Below are positions 36,589-45,692 of a stretch of DNA of 64,000 nt, in pieces. Made by a program: the position numbers and the translations under genes. The stretch covers positions 1 through 64,000 of the forward strand of contig DASTRY010000094.1 in NCBI GenBank assembly GCA_035760965.1, given 5' to 3'. Under the pieces are notes generated by a model that saw only the letters and a program-made list of their open reading frames with translations, was not told the DNA's origin and did not search any database. Source of the stretch: JADGHX01 sp035760965 (lineage in GTDB: Bacteria > Pseudomonadota > Gammaproteobacteria > Steroidobacterales > Steroidobacteraceae). Every line of letters begins with the position of its first letter. Position 1 is the stretch's first letter.

Positions 36589-38148
36589 GTGACGACAGGT
36601 CAGGTCGGCTGCGCGGCAGGTGCGATCCTTGCTGCCGCCTACGTTCTCGTGCTCGGCGTCCTGTCCCCGCTCACGCTGCAGGATTTTCCCGCACATCTCG
36701 AGACCGCCGTCACGATGGCGGATCTCGTCTTTCACGGCGGGAGCCGCTTCGGCGGCATGTTCACGTATCACTTCCTGTTCGTGCCGTACTGGCTTGGCGA
36801 TTTCGGTTTCGCGGCGCTGGTCGAGTTGCTGGGGCCGCAAGCGGGTGGCGCGTGCTGGGTCGCCTTCGTGTTTTTGTCGCTCCCGTGCGCGCTGCTGTAT
36901 TTCATGCATGTGAGCGGAGTGCCCGTCGAGCGGCGCGCGTTGCTCTTCCTTCTGAGCCTGTATCTCGCGACGGACTGGTTTTTCCTGATGGGCTTTCTGA
37001 GCTTCCGCCTCGGACTCGCCATCACCCTCGTGAACCTCGCGCTCGTGAGCCGGTTGCGCACGCAATGGTCGACGCCGCTGTTCCTGACTTATGCGGTGGT
37101 CGTCTCCCTCGGCTATTTGACGCACCTGACCACCATCGCATTTCTGTTGCCTGCCGTGGCCGTGCCGGGATGCCTTCGGCTGTGGCGGCGGACGAGCGCT
37201 GTGCGCATCGAGGCGCTGTTGCTGGCCCCCATCGTCGCGCTCGGCGCGTGGCACTTCGGGGTCGCCGCGGGTTACACGTTGCCGGGAGATCCCATCGAAA
37301 ATCCTTACACCTGGGGAAGCATCGATCAGAAGCTCGCGGGCCTGGATGTCGAGCTCGTTCGCTTCCGCCCGCCGTGGGACGCGGCGATGGCGCTCGGCCT
37401 TGCGCTCTGCATGGCGGTCAGCGTGGGCCGAGTCCGGCTCCGGAACCTGCTCGATTCGCCGGTGCTCGAAATGCTCCTGCTCGCCGGCACGTTCATCGCG
37501 ATCTATCTGGTCTTGCCAATGGGGTATTCGGAAGCCTGGTACGTGGACGTACGCGCGCTCGCCCTGGTTACCCTCTGTCTCATTCTGGCGTGCGCAATGC
37601 TTCCTTCCGTGACGCCATGGGCTCGTAAGTCCGGCCCGGCGCTCGCCACCTTTGCGGCCGCGGTACTGGTGGCCCTCAACCTGGTTTATCTTGAACGCCA
37701 CCTTGCTCGTGGGCTCGCGTGGCTGGGCCAGTATCGCGCGGTCCTCGCCGCGCTCCCCACCGGCGCCCGGGTGCTGCCCGTAGTCACCCGGTCTCGCGAT
37801 GGATACATCGCAACTCAACGCCACGCGGACGCGTTCATCACGATCGATCGTGGCGGGCTCATGCCCTACGCCTTCACGGCCGATACTGCGAACCCCGAGA
37901 AATACCTGCGCTACGTGCACAAGCCCTATGCGCCCGTCGAGCGCTGGTACTTCGATCGCGCGGAGCGCAGCGTCGACTGGCGCTCCATCGAGCGGGACTA
38001 CGATTACGTGCTCATCGACAAGCCGTACGACGCGCGCCGGATTCCGCTCGCGTTGACGACGGTGGCCGAGAATGGGAGCGCGGCGCTGGTGGCGATCCGA
38101 AAAGATCCGCCGCCGCCGTCCTCGCTGCTGACGAGCGGGCCCCACTGA
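36589..38148 (+). CDS. Polytopic membrane protein of GT-C-like architecture, function unknown
   Basis: A 519-residue protein with about ten hydrophobic helices in residues 10-390 and a soluble C-terminal domain of about 120 residues. After the first helix comes LTLQDFPAHLETAV, an acidic loop in the place where GT-C glycosyltransferases hold their catalytic Asp. The C-terminal region contains RDGYIATQRHADAF and DYDYVLIDKPYDARR, often seen in uncharacterised glycan-related membrane proteins. It lacks recognisable ArnT or PMT motifs. GTG 36589 follows AGGGGAAG. A lipid-linked sugar role is inference. It stands alone apart from LysR upstream. Confidence 0.72.
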   Translation: MTTGQVGCAAGAILAAAYVLVLGVLSPLTLQDFPAHLETAVTMADLVFHGGSRFGGMFTYHFLFVPYWLGDFGFAALVELLGPQAGGACWVAFVFLSLPCALLYFMHVSGVPVERRALLFLLSLYLATDWFFLMGFLSFRLGLAITLVNLALVSRLRTQWSTPLFLTYAVVVSLGYLTHLTTIAFLLPAVAVPGCLRLWRRTSAVRIEALLLAPIVALGAWHFGVAAGYTLPGDPIENPYTWGSIDQKLAGLDVELVRFRPPWDAAMALGLALCMAVSVGRVRLRNLLDSPVLEMLLLAGTFIAIYLVLPMGYSEAWYVDVRALALVTLCLILACAMLPSVTPWARKSGPALATFAAAVLVALNLVYLERHLARGLAWLGQYRAVLAALPTGARVLPVVTRSRDGYIATQRHADAFITIDRGGLMPYAFTADTANPEKYLRYVHKPYAPVERWYFDRAERSVDWRSIERDYDYVLIDKPYDARRIPLALTTVAENGSAALVAIRKDPPPPSSLLTSGPH

Positions 38149-38314
38149 ATCGCACGGACTGTCGAAAAGGTTTACGCGGACCGATTCTTGCGGCTCTGAC
38201 ACTCGCCACAACTGCTTGATCGTCCGACGGGTCTGCACGCGGGCACGAGCGCTGCATGCCAGTTCGCCGTACGACGCAGGCAGCTGTCTCAAATAACGAT
38301 AAGGCGGGCCCGTC

Positions 38315-38740
38315 ATGTATCGCGTGATTCTCGCGGCATTGGTGCTGTCGGCCGGTCCGATGGCGTTCGGCCAAGACCTCGAGGTGGCTTCCTGCAAGGA
38401 CTGCAAGCGCGAACCCCTCGAGAAGAAACCTCCACCGCGCATCCTCATCAAGGCGAACTGCGCTCTGCCGGATGGGACCGTGCTCGCCCAGCAGCTCATC
38501 GAAGTGGACGGCGGCTTGTCTGCCGACGAGAAGCGCGCCCTCGCCGAGCAGGCGTGCGAACCGATCCTGCGGGAAGCGGCCGAGAAGTGCGACGAGCTGG
38601 CGGCGCGAGTCGAGACGATAAAGCGCGAATGGGTGCTCGCGGAGCTGCACAGCTATCGTGAGCACCGCCTCGCGGCAGAGATCAAGAAGACCCTCGCGGC
38701 GGCGCCCGCCTACTGCAAGGAGCCGGGCCCACCGAAGTGA
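38315..38740 (+). CDS. Small exported Cys-containing hypothetical protein
   Basis: A 141-residue protein. The signal peptide MYRVILAALVLSAGPMAFG ends near AFG-QDL. The mature part is charged and helical, with five cysteines (CKDC, NCAL, QACEP, EKCDE, AYCKE) in positions that could form disulphides in the periplasm. No known family is recognised. The start is supported by the signal peptide; codon use fits the genome. It ends in a GPPK tail. It is monocistronic, downstream of the membrane-protein gene. Confidence 0.65.
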   Translation: MYRVILAALVLSAGPMAFGQDLEVASCKDCKREPLEKKPPPRILIKANCALPDGTVLAQQLIEVDGGLSADEKRALAEQACEPILREAAEKCDELAARVETIKREWVLAELHSYREHRLAAEIKKTLAAAPAYCKEPGPPK

Positions 38741-39118
38741 GTCCCGGCAGGGCACTTCGGTCCGTTCCGCGCGGCCGCTGCTGTGCAATTCTCGCGGGAT
38801 CGAGGCACAGGGAGTGAGGCCGCCGTTTCCCTCGCTTCACCCGCTGGGTGTACACGATGGCGCGCGCGCTCACGCCTTCTTTTGCGAAACAGGAGGTGCG
38901 GAAATCGTCGATGCCGCCGGACAGTTGATGGCGTACGTCAGCGAGCCGCTTGCAAGCCGGCGCGCCGCGCCGCGCGAGGACTTCCTGACTTCATACGTAC
39001 GCCGCAGCTCAGGCTCACCGGCGAGCCGCCGAGCGTGCGCGGTCATGGCGGCATTCGTCAGGTCTCGAACATGCGTGTGAGCTGGCCCTAGAATAGGGTG
39101 CATTCACAGGAGGCTCAC
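38741..39118. other. Intergenic region, no supported gene
   Basis: This holds short overlapping open frames without family features or ribosome-binding sites. The last 40 bases carry the leader of the HIT gene (TAGAATAGGG, then the ACAGGAGG ribosome-binding site). No RNA motif was recognised. Confidence 0.5.
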
Positions 39119-39532
39119 ATGGCAGACACCATCTTCAAGAAGATCATCGCGGGCGAGCTGCCGTGTCACAAGGTGTACGAGGACAGCCAGGTGCTCGCGT
39201 TCCTCGACATCAATCCGCTGAGTCGCGGGCATACGCTGGTCATCCCCAAGGAACCCGCCGAGACGCTGGATCAGCTCTCGGATGAATCCGCCGCGGCGCT
39301 CGGCCGCGTGCTGCCGCGCCTCTGTCGTGCGGTTCAAGCGGCCACGGGCGTACGGGAGTACAACGTGCTCGAGAACAACGGGCGCGGCGCGCATCAAGTG
39401 GTGCAGCACGTTCACTTTCACATCATTCCGAAGCCGAACGCGCAGGAAGGTCTCGGCATCGGCTGGCCGGCGCGGAAGCTCGATAGCGACGCCGAGGCCC
39501 TGGCCGGAAAGATCCGAGCGGCGGTCGGCTGA
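39119..39532 (+). CDS. HIT family (histidine triad) nucleotide-binding protein
   Basis: A 137-residue protein. The active-site triad is HVHFHIIP, preceded by NNGRGAHQVVQ and the N-terminal FKKIIAGELP and GHTLVIPK segments of the HinT branch. It is a homodimeric cytosolic phosphoramidase/nucleotide hydrolase acting on AMP-linked substrates. ATG 39119 has a strong AGGAGG site and replaces an upstream in-frame ATG at 39098. SelO follows after 28 bases. Since SelO makes AMP-protein links and HIT proteins cut AMP-phosphoramides, the pairing is suggestive but not proof of a shared job. Confidence 0.93.
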   Translation: MADTIFKKIIAGELPCHKVYEDSQVLAFLDINPLSRGHTLVIPKEPAETLDQLSDESAAALGRVLPRLCRAVQAATGVREYNVLENNGRGAHQVVQHVHFHIIPKPNAQEGLGIGWPARKLDSDAEALAGKIRAAVG

Positions 39533-39560
39533 TTCGCCGCGCCGCGGCGAGCATCGTTCG

Positions 39561-41021
39561 ATGCGACTCGGCTTCGAGCACAGTTACGGCGCCCTGCCGC
39601 CGCGTTTCTACGCGCGTGTCGCGCCAACCCCGGTCGCGAAGCCACAGCTCGTCATCTTCAACCAGCGGCTCGCGCAGCAACTCGGGCTCGACGTGGATGC
39701 GGTCGAGCGCGAGGCGGCGCTGCTCTTTTCGGGGAATCAGCTGCCCGAGGATGCGGAGCCGATCGCCATGGCGTATGCGGGTGATCAGTTCGGCAGCTTC
39801 GTGCCCCGGCTCGGCGATGGCCGCGCGATCCTGCTCGGCGAGATTCGAGATCGCAGCGGCGTGCTGCGCGATGTGCAGCTGAAAGGAGCGGGACTCACGC
39901 CGTTCTCACGCAATGCCGACGGACGCGCAGCGCTCGGTCCGATGCTGCGCGAGTACCTCGTCAGCGAAGCGATGGATGCGCTCGGCATTCCGACGACGCG
40001 GTCGCTGGCCGTTGTCGCCACCGGTGAGAACGTGTTCCGCGAGGATGTATTGCCCGGAGCAATTCTGACGCGGATCGCGACGAGTCATGTGCGCGTAGGG
40101 ACGTTTCAATACTTCGCCGCGCGAGACGATCAGGAGGCACTGCGCGAGCTGCTCGACTACGTCATCGCGCGACATTATCCGGCCGCGCGCGAGGCCGCCG
40201 TGCCGGCAGTTGGCGTGCTGAGCGAGGTCGCCGCGCGACAGGCGCAGCTCATCGCGCAATGGATGCTGGTCGGCTTCATCCACGGCGTCATGAACACGGA
40301 CAACATGGCGATCTCCGGAGAGACCATCGACTACGGCCCGTGCGCGTTCATGGACGAGTACGATCCGAAAACCGTGTTCAGCTCGATCGATCAGCGCGGC
40401 CGCTACGCCTATGCAAATCAGGTCGTCATCGCGCAGTGGAATCTCGCGCGCTTCGCAGACACATTGGTGCCGCTCATCGACGCCGACATCGACAAGGCCG
40501 TGGCCCTGGCATCCGAAGTCATCGAGCGGTTTCCAGCGCAGTGCGACGCGCATCTGCTCGAGGGATTTCGCGCGAAGATCGGGCTCGCGACCGCGGCAGA
40601 CGGCGATGCCGAATTGATCCGCCGCCTGCTCAGCGCGATGCACGAGGCGCACGCGGATTTCACGTTGACCTTCCGTCGCCTCGCCCGCGCTGCCGAGGCC
40701 ACCGGCGACGACACCGAGCTTTTCGCGCAGACGCCCGCGATGACCGCGTGGCTGCGCGAGTGGCGCGACCGTCTTGCGCAAGAGCCGCAATTCGCAGCCG
40801 AGCGCGCGGCGCGCATGCGGCGCGTGAATCCGGGGTTCATCCCGCGTAATCACCGCGTGGAGGCGGCGTTGGCCGCGGCGTCCGAGCGCGGCGATCTCGC
40901 GCCGTTTCGCCGCCTGCTCGCGATCCTCGAACGGCCCTTCGACGATCAGTCCGATGCCGTGGAATACGAGCAGCCGCCGCAGCCCGCCGAACGCGTGCTG
41001 CAGACCTTCTGCGGAACCTGA
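39561..41021 (+). CDS. selO: Protein adenylyltransferase SelO (YdiU family)
   Basis: A 486-residue pseudokinase-fold protein. Hallmarks are the N-terminal RFYARVAPTPVAKPQLVIFN and YAGDQFGSFVPRLGDGRAI. The core follows with VQLKGAGLTPFSRNADGRA and a HGVMNTDNMAISGETIDYGPCAFMDEYDP split here as HGVMNTDNM and DYGPCAFMDEY, holding the nucleotide-binding Asp. The C-terminus ends in QTFCGT with the redox Cys. SelO transfers AMP to Ser/Thr/Tyr of proteins and is linked to redox stress. ATG 39561 is taken because family similarity begins there. It follows the HIT gene closely. Confidence 0.95.
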   Translation: MRLGFEHSYGALPPRFYARVAPTPVAKPQLVIFNQRLAQQLGLDVDAVEREAALLFSGNQLPEDAEPIAMAYAGDQFGSFVPRLGDGRAILLGEIRDRSGVLRDVQLKGAGLTPFSRNADGRAALGPMLREYLVSEAMDALGIPTTRSLAVVATGENVFREDVLPGAILTRIATSHVRVGTFQYFAARDDQEALRELLDYVIARHYPAAREAAVPAVGVLSEVAARQAQLIAQWMLVGFIHGVMNTDNMAISGETIDYGPCAFMDEYDPKTVFSSIDQRGRYAYANQVVIAQWNLARFADTLVPLIDADIDKAVALASEVIERFPAQCDAHLLEGFRAKIGLATAADGDAELIRRLLSAMHEAHADFTLTFRRLARAAEATGDDTELFAQTPAMTAWLREWRDRLAQEPQFAAERAARMRRVNPGFIPRNHRVEAALAAASERGDLAPFRRLLAILERPFDDQSDAVEYEQPPQPAERVLQTFCGT

Positions 41022-41172
41022 CGACTCGTTTGACAGAACGCCTCGCGACTGAGTAGGCCATCACAACTCCGGGAACGAGGGTTTGTGGTGTCGCCGATAT
41101 GTGACGCGTCTTCAAATCAGGGTTGCCCGCTCGCTGTGCAATGAGAACCTTGCATAACGGCAGGGGATCCCC

Positions 41173-41544
41173 ATGCGTACGACGATCCACAGCCTTTTCT
41201 TGCTTGTTCTTGCTTCCGTTGCCAGCTCGTTCGCGATGGCGGACAACGTCGTCACCGTCAAGAGCGAGACCGTCCGCTATGACGATCTGCGCCTGATCAG
41301 CGCGGTCGGCGCCGCAGTGCTGTACGGCCGGCTGCGAGGTGCGGCTGAACGCGCCTGCAGCCCGCTCGACGGCAAGTCGGCGCAGCTCGTCAGCCGATAC
41401 CGCGCGTGCGTCGACGAGGCCGTTGCGAAAGCCGTCGCGCAAGTGAACGAGCCGGTGCTGACCAAGTACTACGAGTCGAAGCGCAACGCCGCGACGCCGA
41501 GCACTGCCAAGCCGAGCGCGACGGCCGTTGCTCAGGCGCCCTGA
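41173..41544 (+). CDS. UrcA family exported protein
   Basis: A 123-residue protein. The signal peptide is MRTTIHSLFLLVLASVASSFA with cleavage near AMA-DNV. The UrcA pattern follows: V-R-Y-D-D-L-R-L, GAAVLYGRLRGAAERAC, YRACVDEAVAKAV and VNEPVLTKYY, with two cysteines that probably pair. The family is widespread in some proteobacteria but has no known function. A GGCAGGGGATC site precedes ATG 41173. A set of strong hairpins follows its stop. Confidence 0.88.
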   Translation: MRTTIHSLFLLVLASVASSFAMADNVVTVKSETVRYDDLRLISAVGAAVLYGRLRGAAERACSPLDGKSAQLVSRYRACVDEAVAKAVAQVNEPVLTKYYESKRNAATPSTAKPSATAVAQAP

Positions 41545-41570
41545 GCCGATCTGCAAACGGAGTGAGCGAA

Positions 41571-41680
41571 GGCGACTGCGCTCTCGTAACAGTCGCCATT
41601 AGCCCTTGTCGGTGCGAGCAGCGCCGGCAAGGGCAACTCATGCCTGCTCGTACCGACGACTCGCGCTCGGCACCGAGCGG
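41571..41680 (+). other. Array of strong and partly exclusive hairpins
   Basis: Four inverted repeats occur within 110 bases after the UrcA gene. An 8-bp perfect stem spans 41571-41578 with 41590-41597. A 14-bp stem (two wobble pairs) spans 41602-41615 with 41621-41634. A competing 14-bp stem (one wobble) spans 41608-41621 with 41644-41657. A short stem spans 41664-41669 with 41674-41679. The middle two share bases and cannot form together, as in attenuators. No T-run follows, so these are not simple terminators. Confidence 0.6.
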
Positions 41681-41828
41681 GCTCAGCTTCATCACGGGTG
41701 GATCTCATCCGTTGAGCTAGCGCTCGACGGCGACTCGGCGCCGCCGCCTTCCGCACACGTGGAACTGGACTTTGCGTGCGCACGCCGGCCAATCTTCTCG
41801 CCCCGGCTGGCTCGACGAGCGCGTCCCA

Positions 41829-42587
41829 ATGAACCTGTATTGCGAAGAGGGTGGGTCCGGCGCGGATCTACTGGTGCTGCTCCATGGGCTCGGAGCGACC
41901 GGCGCCGTCTGGACGCCACTGCTCGCGTTGCTGGCTTCAGAATGGCACGGGCGCTGGTTCGTTGCGGATCTTCCGGGTCACGGTGCGTCGGGGCGCGCGG
42001 CTCGCTACTTCGCCGAAGATGCGGCGTCGGCGCTCGGCGAGGTGCTGAGAGATCGTATCCGCGCTGACGGACGCCTCGTCATCCTCGGTCACTCGTTCGG
42101 CGGAACCATCGGGCTTGCGCTGGCGTCGGGCCGGTACGGTGTGGAGCCGAGCGTCACCTTCGGCGTCGGTATCAAGCTCATCTGGCGTGATGACGAAATC
42201 GCGCGCATGCGCGCCTTCGCCAGTCAGCCGGCCAAGCGATTCGCCAGCGAGCAGGAGGCCTGCGAGCGCTACTTGAAAGTCTCGGGTTTGCACGGGCTCG
42301 CACCTGCCGGCTCGCCCGTCGCGGCTCGCGGGATCGTTCACGACGGCGGTGCATGGCGTCTCGCGATGGATCCGGCGGCAAACGACGCGGGACGCCCTGC
42401 GTTCGCCGAGCTCAGAGCCGCGGCACGCTGCCCCGTGCATCTGGCGCGCGGCGGTCGCGACCCGCTCGTCACGCTCGAAGACACGCGAGCCCTGGATCCG
42501 GGCGCCACTGATCTCGGCGCGTATGGTCACAACGTCCTCGTCGAATCCCCCGAGACGCTGTGGTCTTGGGTTCGCACGCATCTATAA
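41829..42587 (+). CDS. Alpha/beta hydrolase fold protein
   Basis: A 252-residue protein. The oxyanion HGLG segment (LLHGLGATGAVW), the nucleophile elbow GHSFGG with catalytic Ser at about residue 89, and the ending AYGHNVLVESPE with the likely catalytic His are all present. The acid is probably Asp in GGRDPLV. ATG 41829 gives the standard N-terminus; the longer frame start at 41772 adds residues with no family match. It is a cytosolic esterase- or lactonase-like enzyme of unknown substrate. The D-aminoacylase-like gene starts 38 bases later on the same strand. Confidence 0.85.
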   Translation: MNLYCEEGGSGADLLVLLHGLGATGAVWTPLLALLASEWHGRWFVADLPGHGASGRAARYFAEDAASALGEVLRDRIRADGRLVILGHSFGGTIGLALASGRYGVEPSVTFGVGIKLIWRDDEIARMRAFASQPAKRFASEQEACERYLKVSGLHGLAPAGSPVAARGIVHDGGAWRLAMDPAANDAGRPAFAELRAAARCPVHLARGGRDPLVTLEDTRALDPGATDLGAYGHNVLVESPETLWSWVRTHL

Positions 42588-42624
42588 GATAGCGGCTCCG
42601 TTGGTGTTCGCCGGTGGAGCGGTA

Positions 42625-44406
42625 ATGCGCACCCGAGCTCGTCTGCGCAGAGTGTGGCCTCGTGCGCCGCTGGCCGTCTCGCTGATCGCAGTCGTAACGA
42701 TCGGTGTCGCTGCGAGCCTCGTCGCCTGCGGTTCGCGGGAACAGACAGCGGCGCCGCGGGCGGCGCCTCACGCGCAGCTCCTCATTCGCAACGGCGTCAT
42801 CTTCGACGGCCGCGGCGGCGATCCGATACGCGGCGATATTGCCGTCAGCGAAGGGCGCGTCGTTGCAGTCGGCACTGGGCTGGACGGTTACACCGCGGAT
42901 CGGATCGTCGATGCACGCGGACTCGCCGTCGCGCCGGGCTTCATCAACTCCCTCTCATGGGCTACGGATACGCTCATCGCGGACGGCCGCGCGCTCAGCG
43001 ACGTGAAGCAGGGTGTGACGCTCGAGCTGTTCGGCGAGGGCGACTCCTACGGCCCACTGACGCCCGCGACCCGCGCAGAGATGCAGAAGCGCCAGGGCGA
43101 CATTCGCTTCGACATCCCGTGGACCACGCTCGGTGAGTATCTCGATTTCCTCGTGAAGAAAGGCGTGTCGGTCAACGTCGCCTCGTTCGTCGGCGCGGCG
43201 ACGGTGCGCTCGCACGAGCTCGGTTTTGCGAATCGCGCACCGAAGCCGGATGAGCTCGCACGCATGCAAGAGCTGGTGCGACAGGCGATGCGCGAGGGCG
43301 CGTTGGGCGTGGGCAGTGCGTTGATCTATGCGCCCGGCACGTACGCTCGCACGGATGAGCTCATCGCGCTCACGCGCGCTGCGGGCGAGCTGGGCGGCGG
43401 CTACACCTCGCACATTCGCAGTGAGGGCGACCGCCTGCTCGAAGGCATCGACGAGCTCATCGAGATCGTGCGCGCAACGGGCGTGCATGGCGAGATTCAC
43501 CATCTGAAGGCGGCCGGCGAGCAGAACTGGCCGAAGATGCGCGCGGCGATTGCCAAGATCGAGGCGGCGCGCGCCGCAGGCCTGCCGATCACGGCGAACA
43601 TGTATCCGTACACTGCCGGCGCGACGGGGCTCGATGCCGCAATGCCGCCCTGGGTGCAGGAAGGCGGCATCGACGACTGGGTTGCGCGGCTGCAGGACCC
43701 GAACATCCGCAAGCGCGTACTGAAAGAGATGCGCACGCCGAGCAAGGACTGGGAAAGTCTCTACCTCGCCGCCGGCTCTCCGGAGCGCATCGTCCTCATC
43801 GGTTTCAAGACCGATGCGCTCAAGCCTTATACGGGCAAGACGCTCGCAGAAGTCGCACGCTTGCGGCACACCACTCCCGAGGATGCGACGATCGATCTCG
43901 TAATCGAAGACCGAACGCGCGTCGGCACGGCCTACTACCTCATGTCCGAAGAGAACGTGAAGCTCGGGCTCGCGCAGCCCTGGGTGAGCATCGACTCGGA
44001 CGAGGGCGCGCCCGCGCCGGAAGGCGTGTTCCTGCGCAGCGCGCCGCATCCGCGAGCGTACGGCAGCTTCGCGCGCTTTCTCGGCAAGTACGTGCGTGAT
44101 GAGAAGGTGACGTCGCTCGCGGATGCCATCCGACGTCTCACGCGGCTTCCGGCTGAGAATTGGAAGCTGCGCGATCGCGGCTGCCTCGACGTGAAGTGCC
44201 ATGCCGACATCGTGATCTTCGATCCCGCGAAGATCGCCGACCACGCGACCTTCGACAATCCGCAAGCGCTCGCGACCGGAGTCGTCCATGTGTTCGTGAA
44301 TGGCGTGCAAGTGTTGAAAGACGGCCGACACACCGGCGCAATGCCGGGCCAGGTCGTGCGCGGTCCCGGCTGGACGGGATGGGCCGCCGCCGAGGCCGGG
44401 CGTTAA
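42625..44406 (+). CDS. Amidohydrolase-family lipoprotein, N-acyl-D-amino-acid deacylase-like
   Basis: A 593-residue protein. The lipoprotein signal ends in SLVACGS. The amidohydrolase composite domain starts LLIRNGVIFDGRGGDPIRGDIAV. A conserved GFINSLSW stands where the classic family has the metal-binding H-x-H/D, so that first metal motif is altered. Later residues fit D-aminoacylases: GVGSALIYAPGTYA, HIRSEGDRLLEG, HHLKAAG and SIDSDEG. The C-terminal beta domain has HADIVIFDP. It likely hydrolyses an N-acyl amino acid or peptide-like amide at the periplasmic face. Upstream is the alpha/beta hydrolase; downstream, after 280 bases, comes the dehydrogenase operon. Confidence 0.85.
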   Translation: MRTRARLRRVWPRAPLAVSLIAVVTIGVAASLVACGSREQTAAPRAAPHAQLLIRNGVIFDGRGGDPIRGDIAVSEGRVVAVGTGLDGYTADRIVDARGLAVAPGFINSLSWATDTLIADGRALSDVKQGVTLELFGEGDSYGPLTPATRAEMQKRQGDIRFDIPWTTLGEYLDFLVKKGVSVNVASFVGAATVRSHELGFANRAPKPDELARMQELVRQAMREGALGVGSALIYAPGTYARTDELIALTRAAGELGGGYTSHIRSEGDRLLEGIDELIEIVRATGVHGEIHHLKAAGEQNWPKMRAAIAKIEAARAAGLPITANMYPYTAGATGLDAAMPPWVQEGGIDDWVARLQDPNIRKRVLKEMRTPSKDWESLYLAAGSPERIVLIGFKTDALKPYTGKTLAEVARLRHTTPEDATIDLVIEDRTRVGTAYYLMSEENVKLGLAQPWVSIDSDEGAPAPEGVFLRSAPHPRAYGSFARFLGKYVRDEKVTSLADAIRRLTRLPAENWKLRDRGCLDVKCHADIVIFDPAKIADHATFDNPQALATGVVHVFVNGVQVLKDGRHTGAMPGQVVRGPGWTGWAAAEAGR

Positions 44407-44687
44407 CGATCTTGCTCGCGATGGATCGCTGGCGGCTGACGCGTCGGATTCGAGCTGTGCGCCGCGCCGGGCGTCAACGATCCCGCGCGCGGCGGTTCGC
44501 CATCGGTTGGCGCGCGGGCTTCGAGCTGTGGGGCGCGCTCGTTGCGCTGGTGAGCTAGCCCGGTTGCACCAGCAAACCGTATCGCCTGCGCCGGCAAGCG
44601 GATGTTTCACCCGATGATGCCCGAGGCCCGCGGTCCGCTACACGGCTCCCAGGGTAGACTCGCGTCGCAAAGAAATCCGAGCGAACC

Positions 44688-45692
44688 ATGCATACCTTGC
44701 AGACGCCGCCAGCGACTCCTTCGATCAACGACCTGCTACAGATGTATCGCGCGCTCTGGCGGATACGCGTCTTCGAGGGTCAGGTGCAGCGGCTGGCTGC
44801 AGCCGGCGAAGTACCGGGATTTCCGCATTTGTCGACGGGGCAGGAGGCCGTGGCCGTGGGCGTATGCGCGCACCTGTCGCCGCAGGACACTCTTTTCACG
44901 AGCCACCGCGGACACGGCCACGTGCTCGCCAAAGGCGCGGATATCGAAGCGACTTTCGCCGAGATCCTCGGTCGCGAGACGGGCGTGTGTCGCGGCCGCG
45001 GCGGGTCCATGCACTTGGTGGATGCAGCGCACGGTGTGCTCGGTGCGACCGGTGTCGTCGGCGGCAACCTGCCGCTGGCCGCGGGCGCTGCATGGGCCGC
45101 TCAGGCGCGGGGCGAGAAGCACATCAGCGTCGTGTTCTTCGGAGATGGTGCCACCGGCGCGGGTGTGTTCCATGAAACCGTCAACCTGGCGGTACTGTGG
45201 AAACTGCCAGTCCTTTTTGTTTGCGAGAACAATGGCTACGCCGAATTCACGAGTCGCGAAGAGCATTCCAACGTGAAGCACGTGAGCGCGTTCGCCGCGC
45301 CGTACGACTTGACGGCGCAGACCATCGACGGGAACGATGTGCTCGCGGTCTACGCGGCGGCCGGCGCGGCCATCGCGCAGCTGCGCCGGGGCGACGGCCC
45401 ATATCTCCTGGAATGCATGACGTATCGCATGGCCGGTCACTTCGTGGGCGACGCGCAGCACTATCGCTCGAAGGAAGAGCTGGCCGCGGTGCGCGAGAAG
45501 GATCCGATCGAGCGCTTGAAGAGACACCTTCTCGCCCAAGGCGTCGCGCAAAGCGAGCTCGACTCGCTCGGCGAGCAAGCGAAAGAAGAGGTGCAAGCAG
45601 CCGTCGAACGCGCACGCGTCGCGCCTCATCCGGATCCCCGAACCGTCGGGGAGTACGTTTACAGCGCTCCTTCTCTGGCGCACGTGCCATGA
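44688..45692 (+). CDS. Thiamine-diphosphate-dependent 2-oxoacid/acetoin dehydrogenase E1 alpha subunit (first copy)
   Basis: A 334-residue E1 alpha protein. The TPP-binding motif runs from GDGATGAG (about residue 152) to ENN (180-182). Other hallmarks are HLSTGQEAVAVG, TSHRGHGHVLAKG, GRGGSMH and the RMAGHFVGD segment. This layout matches acetoin dehydrogenase/PDH alpha subunits that need a separate beta chain. With the beta and E2 chains it would decarboxylate a 2-oxo acid or cleave acetoin, passing the acyl group to lipoyl-E2. It starts at ATG 44688. The stop overlaps the E1 beta start by 4 bases. The substrate is unknown. Confidence 0.92.
   Translation: MHTLQTPPATPSINDLLQMYRALWRIRVFEGQVQRLAAAGEVPGFPHLSTGQEAVAVGVCAHLSPQDTLFTSHRGHGHVLAKGADIEATFAEILGRETGVCRGRGGSMHLVDAAHGVLGATGVVGGNLPLAAGAAWAAQARGEKHISVVFFGDGATGAGVFHETVNLAVLWKLPVLFVCENNGYAEFTSREEHSNVKHVSAFAAPYDLTAQTIDGNDVLAVYAAAGAAIAQLRRGDGPYLLECMTYRMAGHFVGDAQHYRSKEELAAVREKDPIERLKRHLLAQGVAQSELDSLGEQAKEEVQAAVERARVAPHPDPRTVGEYVYSAPSLAHVP

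Noticed and set aside
36589..38148. Assignment as ArnT to complete the arn pathway
   Set aside because: Length and helix layout are loosely similar, but no ArnT motif was seen and it lies 33 kb from the arn genes.
36508..38499. 663-codon minus-strand open frame
   Set aside because: It lies opposite a clear membrane-protein gene and a signal-peptide gene, and its composition is typical of an antisense shadow.
44421..44558. Possible 45-residue basic peptide before the E1 alpha gene
   Set aside because: No ribosome-binding site; Arg-rich composition as in random frames of this region.
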